A stretch of 64,000 bases of DNA from CAWFPR01 sp963817635. GTDB lineage: Bacteria; Acidobacteriota; Vicinamibacteria; Vicinamibacterales; 2-12-FULL-66-21. The position numbers and the translations under genes are program-made. Location of the stretch: positions 1 through 64,000 of the forward strand of contig CAWFPR010000028.1 in NCBI GenBank assembly GCA_963817635.1. The letters are read 5' to 3'. Of this stretch, positions 43,770-52,263 are shown one piece after another. The number at the start of each line of letters is the position of its first letter. The first letter of the stretch is position 1. The notes beneath the pieces were generated by a model, which saw nothing but the letters and a program-made list of their open reading frames with translations, ran no database searches and was not told where the DNA came from.

Positions 43770-44963
43770 GTGACGCTCCTGTCAGGCATCCGGGTTCTCG
43801 ACATGACGAACGTGCTCGCGGGGCCGTTCGCCACGGTTCATCTGGCGCTGCTCGGCGCCGACGTCATCAAGATTGAAAATCCCGAAGGCGGCGACCTCGC
43901 ACGCAAACTCGGGGCAGTGCCGGCGCTCAACGCGCAGCTGATGGGCACGAGCTTCCTCGCGCAGAACGCGAACAAGCGGTCGCTCACGCTCAACCTGAAG
44001 ACCGAGGAAGGACGGGAGATTTTCGGGCGGCTCGCCGCGAGCGCCGACGTGCTCGTCGAGAACTTCCGGCCGGGCGTGATGGAGCGGCTCGGGTTCAGCT
44101 GGACGCTCCTCCGCGAAAAGAACCCGCGGCTGATCTACTGCGCGATTTCCGGCTTCGGGCAGACGGGCCCCGACGCGTTCAAGCCGGCCTACGACCAGAT
44201 CATTCAGGGGCTGAGCGGCGTCATGGCCGTCAACGGGGACGAGCGCCTCAATCCGCTGCGGTGCGGGTTCCCGGTGTGCGACACGGTCGGCGGCATGAAC
44301 GCGGCCCTCGCCATCCTGGGAGCGCTGTTCCATCGCGAGCGCACCGGCGAAGGCCAGTTCATCGACATCGCGCTGCTCGATTCCATCATGCCGCTGCTCG
44401 GCTGGGTCGCGGCCAACTGGCTCATCGGCGGCCAGCCGCCGCAGCCGATGGGCAACGACAACTTCACCGCCGCGCCGTCCGGCACGTTCGCGACGAAGGA
44501 TGGGTACGTCAACATCGCCGCGAACCAGCAGGAGCAATGGGAGAAGCTGGCGGACGCGATCGGGCTCGGGGAGCTGAAGACCGATCCGCGGTTCCAGAAG
44601 CGCGACGAGCGCAAGGCGAACCGCCACGCGCTGACGCCGCTCATCGAGGCGCGGCTGACGCGGCACGAAACCCGGCACTGGGTGGACGTGTTCAACGGGC
44701 TCGGCATTCCCGCCGGGGCGATTCCAACGCTGCAGGAGGCGCTCGCCTCGGAGCAGATCGCGCACCGCGGCTCGCTGCAGTCGGTCGCCGCCGACGGGAT
44801 TGGCGAGATCAAGGTGTTTTCGGTCACCGCCAGATTCGAGAAAACGCCCGCCGCCGTCACCGCCCCTCCGCCGCGGCTCGGCGCGCACACCGGCGAGGTG
44901 CTCGCGGAGCTCGGATACGCACCGGACGACATCGAGGCGCTGCGCCGGCGTGGAGTCGTGTAG
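43770..44963 (+). CDS. class III (CaiB/BaiF) CoA-transferase
   Basis: 397 residues from GTG at 43770. GIRVLDMTNVLAGPFATVHLALLGADVIKIENPEGGD is the family opening, with KRSLTLNLKTEEGREIF, ENFRPGVMERLG and GFGQTGP. The catalytic Asp is in FPVCDTVGG. It moves CoA between carboxylic acids. Being embedded between a dehydrogenase and a hydratase suggests a dicarboxylate such as citramalate, itaconate or mesaconate. The 147 bp before it hold a questionable 48-codon frame. Confidence 0.92.
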   Translation: MTLLSGIRVLDMTNVLAGPFATVHLALLGADVIKIENPEGGDLARKLGAVPALNAQLMGTSFLAQNANKRSLTLNLKTEEGREIFGRLAASADVLVENFRPGVMERLGFSWTLLREKNPRLIYCAISGFGQTGPDAFKPAYDQIIQGLSGVMAVNGDERLNPLRCGFPVCDTVGGMNAALAILGALFHRERTGEGQFIDIALLDSIMPLLGWVAANWLIGGQPPQPMGNDNFTAAPSGTFATKDGYVNIAANQQEQWEKLADAIGLGELKTDPRFQKRDERKANRHALTPLIEARLTRHETRHWVDVFNGLGIPAGAIPTLQEALASEQIAHRGSLQSVAADGIGEIKVFSVTARFEKTPAAVTAPPPRLGAHTGEVLAELGYAPDDIEALRRRGVV

Positions 44964-45006
44964 TGGACGGCTCAGGACGACGGCATCAGGAGACAGGAGC
45001 GAACGC

Positions 45007-46293
45007 ATGGCCGGAATGACGATCACGCAGAAAATCCTCGCGCGGGCCACCGGGCGGACGGCGGTCGCGGTCGGCGACGTGGTGGAGCCCGACGTCGACC
45101 TGGCCATGTCGCACGAGAACGCGGCGCTGGTCATGAGCCAGTTCCACGACATCTTCAGGACGACCGGCCTGGCGCCGACCGTCTGGGATCCGGCCAGGAT
45201 CGCGATCGTCTTCGATCATCGCGTCCCGGCGGAAAGCTCGAAGACGGCGACGAACCAGAAGAAGATCCGCGAGTTCGTCCGGGAGCAGGGCATCGCCAAG
45301 TTCCACGACGTGCGCGGCGACGGCGGCGGCATCTGTCACCAGGTGCTGGCCGAGAACGGCTACGACCGCCCCGGCGCCGTCATCGTCGGCACCGACAGCC
45401 ATACGACGAGCCATGGCGCGTTCGGCGCGTTCGCCTTCGGCATCGGCGCGACCGAAATGGCCGCCGTCTGGGCGCTCGGCCGCGTGCTCAACGTGGAGGT
45501 ACCCGCGACGATCCGGGTCAACGTGCACGGCGACCTGTCGCCGTGGGTCGGGCCGAAGGACATCATCCTGCACCTCATCGGCCATCTCTCGGCCGAGGGG
45601 GCGAACTTCCGGGTCATCGAGTTCCACGGCGAGACGATCGAATGGCTGTCCATGTCGGGGCGCCTCGTGCTGTGCAACATGGCCGTCGAGGCCGGCGCCA
45701 CCTCCGGCATCGTGCCAGCCGACGACGAGACGACGCGGTACCTGAAGAGCGAGGCCGGCGTCACGAGCGAGCTCGACATGGTGTTCTCGGATCCGGACGC
45801 GGCATTCGATCGAGTCGTGGAAATCGACGCCTCGGCGCTCGCGCCGCAGATCGCCTGCCCCCACGCCGTGGACCGCGTGGAACCGGTGACGTCGCTCGAG
45901 GGCACGCGGGTCCATCAGATCGTCATCGGCTCGTGCACCAACGGTCGGCTGGACGATCTGGAAATCGCCGCGCGAATCCTGCGCGGCCGCAAGGTGTCGC
46001 GTGATGTCCGCATGCTGGTGTTCCCCGCCTCGTGGCGCATCTACCGCGAGGCCATGGACCGCGGCTACCTGGCCGACCTGACGAACGCCGGGGCCCTCGT
46101 CATGAATCCGGGGTGCGGCTGCTGCCTGGGTGTGCACCAGGGCGCGCTCGGCGACGGCGAGGTCGCGCTCTCGACGACCAATCGCAATTTCAAGGGACGC
46201 ATGGGCAACCCGAACTCGGAGGTCTACCTGTGCTCGCCAGCGGTCGCTGCGGCCAGCGCGCTGTCTGGAGAAATCACGGATCCGCGGGGATAA
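45007..46293 (+). CDS. aconitase-family (LeuC/homoaconitase-type) hydratase large subunit
   Basis: 428 residues. The [4Fe-4S] cysteines are in IGSCTNGRLDD and NPGCGCCLGVHQG. Active-site segments are VGTDSHTTSHGAFGAFAFGIGATEMAAVWALG, NMAVEAGATSGIVPAD, and KGRMGNPNSEVYLCSPAVAAASAL. The 420-residue class with a separate small subunit covers isopropylmalate, homoaconitate and methylmalate/citramalate hydratases. The partner is encoded at 46374. Confidence 0.92.
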   Translation: MAGMTITQKILARATGRTAVAVGDVVEPDVDLAMSHENAALVMSQFHDIFRTTGLAPTVWDPARIAIVFDHRVPAESSKTATNQKKIREFVREQGIAKFHDVRGDGGGICHQVLAENGYDRPGAVIVGTDSHTTSHGAFGAFAFGIGATEMAAVWALGRVLNVEVPATIRVNVHGDLSPWVGPKDIILHLIGHLSAEGANFRVIEFHGETIEWLSMSGRLVLCNMAVEAGATSGIVPADDETTRYLKSEAGVTSELDMVFSDPDAAFDRVVEIDASALAPQIACPHAVDRVEPVTSLEGTRVHQIVIGSCTNGRLDDLEIAARILRGRKVSRDVRMLVFPASWRIYREAMDRGYLADLTNAGALVMNPGCGCCLGVHQGALGDGEVALSTTNRNFKGRMGNPNSEVYLCSPAVAAASALSGEITDPRG

Positions 46294-46345
46294 GGGCTTC
46301 GGGCTCAGGGACCAGGGCTCAGGGCTCAGGGCTCAGGGCTTAGGG
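46294..46345. repeat. heptanucleotide tandem array (GGGCTCA)
   Basis: GGGCTTC, GGGCTCA, GGGACCA, then GGGCTCA three times and GGGCTTA, beginning at the base after the large-subunit stop codon and ending about 28 bp before the small-subunit start. Confidence 0.85.
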
Positions 46346-46373
46346 AAAAGGCAGAAGGCGAAAGAGAAGGACT

Positions 46374-46877
46374 ATGGCGACGACGAACCGTGTGGTGATG
46401 GCGCTCGGGGATGACGTGTCGACGGATACGATCTATCCGGGACGGTTCATGGCGACGGTGCTGCCGACCGAGACGCCGCAGTTTGCGTTCGCGGACGACC
46501 TGGACTTCAACGCGCGGCTCAGGAACCACCAGGTGCCGGAAGGCAGCGTGATCGTCGGCGGCCAGAATTTTGGCTGCGGATCGTCGCGCGAGCAGGCCGC
46601 GTCCTGCCTGCGCGGCCCCGGATTGATCGTCGTCGCGCGCGGGTTCGCGCGAATTTTTCTTCAGAACGCGATCAATCTCGGCCTGCGCACGATCATCTGC
46701 CCGGGCGTGGTTGCGTCGGAGGGAGACGAGCTGGACTTGACGCCCACTGAAGTGGTCAATACCACGACAGGTGGACGTTTTCCTGTCGTCGCGCTGCCAA
46801 TCGCGCGCCAGGCCATCGTCGATGCCGGCGGTCTCGTCCCCTACGCGCGGCGGCTGCTCGTCGCTGCCCGGGTCTGA
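46374..46877 (+). CDS. aconitase-family (LeuD/homoaconitase-type) hydratase small subunit
   Basis: 167 residues. GDDVSTDTIYPGRFM is the swivelling-domain start and VGGQNFGCGSSREQAASCL the active-site loop with catalytic Ser; RGFARIFLQNAINLGLRTIICPG completes the fold. It pairs with the large subunit at 45007. The specificity loop between the first strands lacks the YLR-type LeuD signature I would expect, favouring a non-leucine substrate. Confidence 0.92.
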   Translation: MATTNRVVMALGDDVSTDTIYPGRFMATVLPTETPQFAFADDLDFNARLRNHQVPEGSVIVGGQNFGCGSSREQAASCLRGPGLIVVARGFARIFLQNAINLGLRTIICPGVVASEGDELDLTPTEVVNTTTGGRFPVVALPIARQAIVDAGGLVPYARRLLVAARV

Positions 46878-47019
46878 CGGCTGGGGATGTCACCGGCCCG
46901 CCACGACGCGGACCTCCCAGCCGCCCCATGCCGACCGTGGTACGCGACGCGCGGCCATCGGACGCTCGGCTGCCCTTCCGGGCCGACGGATCCGTTCAGC
47001 ACACCAGTGACCGGAACGA

Positions 47020-47922
47020 CTATTCCCGGCTGACCGTGATCTGGATGACCTTCAGGAACTTGACGGGCTGGCCGTTGAGCGTCGCCGGCTTGTAGCGCCA
47101 CGCCTGCGCGGCCTTCAACAGCTGCCCGTCGTACATCGGGTGAATCGAGCGGCGCAGCGTCAGGCCGGTAACCCGCCCCTGCTGATCGATGACGACTTCG
47201 AGCAATCCGTTGTCGCGTGCCTGGAGGGTGACGGACGCCGGCGCGCGCGGAAGTTCCTGTCGAATCACGACCGGGGGCACCACGTCGGCATCCTCGGAGC
47301 TGTAGATCTCGCGCACGGGCGGCGCGGGTGGAGGCGAGGGAGGCTCCGGAACCGGTTCCGGCTTGGGCTCCGGCGGCGGCGCGGCGGCCGCGGCGCTCAG
47401 ATCGAGGAAGCCCGTCGCCAGCGTGCGCAGGTCTCCCAGGCGCCCACCCATCTGCGGATCGTCGAGCAGGTGCACGAGGGCGCGAAACTGCTGTTCGGCC
47501 GCGGCGAACTCCTTGCGGTCGTAGGCCGCCTTGGCCGCCGTGTAGTGGGCCCTGGCAATCTCCGGCAGCAGGCGCTGGCGGACATCGCTGAATGCCGCTC
47601 GCACCCGGGGTGAGGCGTCGGTTTCGCTCGGCTGGAACAGCGGATCCACCGTGACGACCGCCGCGATGGCCTCCTCGGCCTCGGTGCTTCGGCCGAGGGC
47701 CAGCAGGCACAGCGATCGGTACTGTTCGACCGACTTGCGCTCCGGTGCCGATTCCTCGGGACGTATGCCGTTCAGGACCGCAAGCGCTTCGTCATATCGC
47801 GCCGACGCGTAGAGGTCACGCGCGGCGGCGAGCGGCGTATCCTGGCCATCGCGCCCCCGCGCCAGCGCCGGCGCGGCGGCCGTGACGAGAAGACAGACCG
47901 TCAGGATGATGCGGTTCTTCAT
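47020..47922 (-). CDS. secreted TPR protein with TonB C-terminal domain
   Basis: 300 residues. Signal peptide (IILTVCLLVTAAAPALA), helical repeats (AARDLYASARYDEALAVLNGI, EQYRSLCLLALGRSTEAEEAI, AHYTAAKAAYDRKEFAAAEQQF), a Pro-rich linker (EPVPEPPSPPPAPPV), and a TonB-like C-terminal domain (NGLLEVVIDQQGRVTGLTLRRS, LKAAQAWRYKPATLNGQPVKF). No inner-membrane anchor beyond the signal is present, so it may act in the periplasm with the PEGA protein, 35 bp upstream in the same operon. Confidence 0.75.
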   Translation of the reverse strand: MKNRIILTVCLLVTAAAPALARGRDGQDTPLAAARDLYASARYDEALAVLNGIRPEESAPERKSVEQYRSLCLLALGRSTEAEEAIAAVVTVDPLFQPSETDASPRVRAAFSDVRQRLLPEIARAHYTAAKAAYDRKEFAAAEQQFRALVHLLDDPQMGGRLGDLRTLATGFLDLSAAAAAPPPEPKPEPVPEPPSPPPAPPVREIYSSEDADVVPPVVIRQELPRAPASVTLQARDNGLLEVVIDQQGRVTGLTLRRSIHPMYDGQLLKAAQAWRYKPATLNGQPVKFLKVIQITVSRE

Positions 47923-47957
47923 GAGACACCTTCTTCTTCACGAGCGGTCCGGCCGGC

Positions 47958-50066
47958 TTACTTCATGTCCACGCTGACCCGCACCGGTCCCGCGAGCGTG
48001 ACCGCGACAGCCTGGCGCTTCTCGCCAAACTGCGGATGCCGGAAGACGATTTCGTGCGGTCCAATCGGAATCGAGACGTTGCCGATCGGCGTCTCTCCGA
48101 CGCGTTGTCCGTCAATCCACACCTCGGCCCATGGTGTGGCGTTGATATTGATCACACCGCTCGGGAGATCGATCGGCACGGCGATCACCTTGCCCGGCGG
48201 CACCTGCACGACCCGCGTGGCGCGGAACGCCATCGGCGTGCTGACGAGCTCGAGTTCGTGCCGACCTGACGCCAGCATGATGCGATCGGTTTCAGTGGTC
48301 CCCAGCAGCTGACCCTGCTCGTAAATCTCGATGGTGAACGGCGCCTTGATCGAGACCCACCCGGAGACAGGACCGGACGCTGCCACGCTCAACGGCACGA
48401 CGAGCGACGCGGTGCTGCCGGCCTGCACGGCCACCGTATGGCGCGCGGTCGCGGTCTCCGACTGGAGCACGACCTCGTGATTGCCTGGCGCGAGCGACGC
48501 AATCGTGATCGGCGCCACGCCCCGTGGCGTACCGTCCACGAGGACCTTCGCGCCGGGCGGGTCCGACTGGATCGCAAGCTCCCCCGTCGCCGGCGCCTCC
48601 GCGAACTCAAGATACTGCGACACTTCGGCGCCCGCATTGACGCTCAACGGGATCACGCGCGGCACGCCGGACCCGCGCAGTTCGAGGATGTGCGAACCGG
48701 GCGCGAGCATCACGCGGGCCGGCGTCGCGCCGTGCTCGACGCCGTCGACGAACACCGCCACGCCTGAGGGATTCGTGTGGACGACGAGCGTGCCCTGCGC
48801 CGGCGCCGCGGGCGGTTTCCCCATCAGCAGGTATGCGAGCAGTCCGCCGCCCAACACGACGAGCGCGCCAATGCCGGCCGCGATCTTCAGCCACGGACGC
48901 CCGGACCCGGCTTCCGCCGCCTCGACGCCGTCCTCTTCCGACGCGAACGACGCCGGCTCGGCTGAGAGCGCTGGCGCCTCCACGAACGCCTCGGGGTCGA
49001 CGCCGGGCAGTTCGCGGACGTCGAGCAGGTCGGTCAGGTCCAGCGGCTCCGGCGCACTGGGGGCCGGCGCGAACTGCTCCGGTTCGTTGTCGTCGTCCAG
49101 AATCGTGATTTCGGGCAGCGCATAGGAGGGCGCTGGCACCGGCGGTGCCGGTTCGAGCAGCGAGCCGGCGTACCGCGAGAGGAACGTCTCGAGCGCGACG
49201 GGGGCCGAGACGTACGCCGAATCCTCCGCCATCAGATCGTCGAGCGCGGCGAGCGCCTCGGGCCCGGACGCGAACGCGCGACGGCCGTCGAGCTGGAGCG
49301 CCCGCGCGAGCCACGCCTGGAGCGGTGCCGAGAGCGGACGTTCCTCGCCGAGCGGAGTCCGCTCGCGCGACTGGCCGAGCAGCGTGCCGATCCGGTGCGG
49401 ATACTCGTCGTCAGCGATCGGTCTGCCGAGCACCAGCGCAAGGGCGACCAGCCCCATGCCGGTCACGTCCGCGCGATGATCGAATCGCGGCACGCCGGCA
49501 CTCGGCGGCAGGCCGACGCGGAACTCGTGCCAGAGCCGCTCCCGCCCGTACTGCAATCGCTCGATGGCCGCGCCCAGCACGTGCTCCACGACCACCAGGC
49601 GCGCATTCGGCGTGACGAGCAGGCGCTCGGGCGAAATCAGGCCATGCGCGACGTCGCGGGCGTTTTCGTGCAGGACCGCGATGGCGGGCACGAGCTGCCG
49701 GACCAGGCAGAGCGCGGCGTTGATGTCGAGGTGCAGGGACCGCTCCTGCGCGACCCGGAGAATGTCGGCCAGACGTGTGCCTTCGACGTGATCGGACACG
49801 ACGGCGAGCCCGGACGTAGACCCCATCGCGCGATCCACGCGCCTGACGCGCGCGTAACACGCATGACGGAAGTTCGCGAGCCGCGCGGCGCGTTCCCGCA
49901 GCGCGAACTCAAAGGAGGGGACCGCCGTCAACTCGGGGCGGAGCCGCAGAATCTGCAGCAGTTCGCCGGTCGCGCCATCTGCCGCGACCACGCGCTCCCC
50001 GAGACCATCTGAAAAGAGCGGCGCTTCCGGCGGATCCGTCATCGCGAGGCTGGACATGGCGAACAT
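47958..50066 (-). CDS. pseudokinase with membrane helix and three PEGA domains
   Basis: About 702 residues; ATG at 50066, 50057 or 50042 could start it and no ribosome site decides. The N-terminal 280 residues follow a protein-kinase pattern (FALRERAARLANFRHACYARV, SDHVEGTRLADILR, LVPAIAVLHENARDVAHG), but the catalytic loop reads HGLISPERLLV, lacking the HRD Asp and the DFG motif. One membrane helix (IAAGIGALVVLGGGLLAYLL) leads to periplasmic PEGA units (GTLVVHTNPSGVAVFVDG, GELAIQSDPPGAKVLVDG, ININATPWAEVWIDGQRVG). It is likely a structural or signalling scaffold at the envelope. Confidence 0.75.
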   Translation of the reverse strand: MFAMSSLAMTDPPEAPLFSDGLGERVVAADGATGELLQILRLRPELTAVPSFEFALRERAARLANFRHACYARVRRVDRAMGSTSGLAVVSDHVEGTRLADILRVAQERSLHLDINAALCLVRQLVPAIAVLHENARDVAHGLISPERLLVTPNARLVVVEHVLGAAIERLQYGRERLWHEFRVGLPPSAGVPRFDHRADVTGMGLVALALVLGRPIADDEYPHRIGTLLGQSRERTPLGEERPLSAPLQAWLARALQLDGRRAFASGPEALAALDDLMAEDSAYVSAPVALETFLSRYAGSLLEPAPPVPAPSYALPEITILDDDNEPEQFAPAPSAPEPLDLTDLLDVRELPGVDPEAFVEAPALSAEPASFASEEDGVEAAEAGSGRPWLKIAAGIGALVVLGGGLLAYLLMGKPPAAPAQGTLVVHTNPSGVAVFVDGVEHGATPARVMLAPGSHILELRGSGVPRVIPLSVNAGAEVSQYLEFAEAPATGELAIQSDPPGAKVLVDGTPRGVAPITIASLAPGNHEVVLQSETATARHTVAVQAGSTASLVVPLSVAASGPVSGWVSIKAPFTIEIYEQGQLLGTTETDRIMLASGRHELELVSTPMAFRATRVVQVPPGKVIAVPIDLPSGVININATPWAEVWIDGQRVGETPIGNVSIPIGPHEIVFRHPQFGEKRQAVAVTLAGPVRVSVDMK

Positions 50067-50253
50067 GCCGTTTGCAACGACAGGACCAGAATCGAGATCG
50101 CTGCCGGATCTCCGCAAGTGCCTGATCAACGGGCACTCTGGCCGATTCTGCCGGCGCACGTGCAAATTCGGTCGTTTACAGTGTTGGTGGTTGACGCCCG
50201 GAACTGTAATCGCCAGGCGGGCGGCCGCGCACGCGATATCCTGTTCGGACCGC

Positions 50254-52237
50254 GTGCCGATTCACCCTGTTCCGTCCGATTCGTCACGGCGCCACGCCCT
50301 GGCGGCGCTCGCCGTGTTCCTGCTGCTGGCCGTGGCGTGGACGTGGCCGCTGGGGATTCACCTTTCGCGGGTCCCGAACGACCCGGGCGATCCGGTGCTG
50401 AACACCTGGATCCTCTGGTGGAACACCCAGGCCGTGCCGTTCACCGAACGCTGGTGGGATCCGCCGATCTTCTATCCGCTGAAGGGAGCGCTCGCGTTGT
50501 CGGAGCACCTCTTCGGCATCGCACTCTTCACCACGCCGATGCAGTGGGCGGGGATCGATCCGCTGGCGTCATACGGCATCGCGTTCATCCTGTCGTTCGC
50601 CCTGTCCGGGTTCTTCGCCTTCCTGCTCACGCGCCGGCTCACGGGTTCGACTCTCGCGGCGGCGTGCGGCGGACTGGCGTTCGGCTTCGCGCCGTACCGC
50701 GCGAGCCAGCTGGCGCACCTGCAGATGCTGACGTCGCAGTGGATGCCGCTCGCACTGCTCGCGATGCATGCCTATCTCGACGACGGGCGGCGCCGTTGGC
50801 TGGCGCTCTTTGCGGGGGCCTGGCTGATTCAGGCCCTGTCGAACGGCTACGCCCTGTTGTTCTTCCCCGTGCTGCTGGCCCTGTGGCTGGCCTGGTTCGT
50901 CGACTGGCGCGGTGCGCCCCGGCGGGGCCTGATGCTGGCCGGCACCTGGATCGCGTCCTCTTTACTACTGATACCGGAGCTGCTGCACTACTTCCACGTC
51001 CAGCGGACGCTCGGCCTGGCGCGCACGCCTGGGGAGATGTTGCAGTTCAGCGCCACGTTCCGCTCGTTCCTGCACGCGAGCGGGATGCTGACATTCTGGC
51101 AAGGCGTGTCCGCCGACACCCAGGAAGACTACCTGTTTCCCGGCGTCACGGCCGTCGTGCTGGTGGTTGCCGGGCTGGTCGCCGCGCTGCTTCGGCGTCG
51201 CGAGGCGCGCGCGATCCGCTCGCCGCTGGCTTTCTACGCGGCCGGCGCGGCCGTGATGTACGCCTTCTCACTCGGCCCGGCGCCGGACGGTTCCGGCCTC
51301 GCGCTGCTGCATCCCTACACGCTGCTCACTTTCCTGCCGGGTTTCAGCGGACTGCGGGTGCCCTCGCGTTTCGCGCTGCTCGCCGTTCTGTGCCTCTCCG
51401 TCGCCGCGGCGCTCGCATTTCAACGTCTCGCCCCGTCGCGACGGATCTATCGGTGGGTCTTCGCCGCGATCGTGCTGGCCGGCCTGTCGGCCGACGGGTG
51501 GATGCGGCCCATCACGCTCGTGCCCGCGCCGGGTCGAGTACTCCTGCCGGACGTTCCGGGCGCGGTTGTCATCGAACTGCCGCCGGAAGACGGGCGCATC
51601 AACGCGGCGGCGATGTACCGCGCGATGACCCACGGCCGTCCGCTCGTCAACGGCTACAGCGGCTACATTCCGCCGCACTACGCGATCCTGACGAGCGCGC
51701 TTCAGCGCGGCGATCCGAGCGTGCTGACGGAACTGGCCCGGGGACGGCCGCTGATCATCACCGTCCACGAGCAGGAGGATCCGGGCGGCGACTACCGCCG
51801 GCTGGTGCGAGCCCTTCCTGGCGTCGAAGCGAAGGGCGTATCGAGTGCCGGCCTCATGTTCGTGCTGCCCGCGGGTCCGCGCACGCGCCAGCCACCGGCG
51901 GGCGAGCGGCTGCCGGCGACGGTCACGGACGAGCCGCGCGAACACGCCCTGCTCGATTCTCGGCGGCCCCCGCACGGTGCGCACGCTCGGCTTCGCGCTG
52001 CGCTGGCACCACCTCGAACTCGGGGCACGTCTCGCGGTTGAATCGTCCCTCGACGGCGAGCACTGGACGACCGTGTGGGAGGGCTGGACAGGTGGGCCGG
52101 CGCTGGCGGCTTCGCTCGAGGATCCGATCGTGGCGCCGGTGCGGCTCACGCTGCCGGACGTGCAGGCGCGCTACCTGCGCGTCCACCCGGCGCCGCGCTG
52201 GCTCTCGCGTGACATCAGTGTGTACGGCCCGAAGTGA
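50254..52237 (+). CDS. multi-pass GT-C/YfhO-like membrane protein with discoidin-like tail, frameshifted
   Basis: 660 residues from GTG at 50254 after removing one T at about 51958. The start RRHALAALAVFLLLAVAWTWPLGIHLSRVPNDPGDPVLNTWILWWN parallels the protein at 27108. Ten or more membrane segments follow (for example FILSFALSGFFAFLL and LMLAGTWIASSLLLIPELL), then a soluble region (AVVIELPPEDGRINAAAMYRAMTHGRPLVNGYSGYIPP) that also matches the paralogue. After the shift the C-terminus is a beta-rich F5/8-type domain (TLGFALRWHHLELG, LAVESSLDGEHWTTV, ARYLRVHPAPRWLSRDISVY), absent from the other copy. Confidence 0.7.
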
Positions 52238-52263
52238 GCCGCGCATGGTCCCCGGGACTAACC

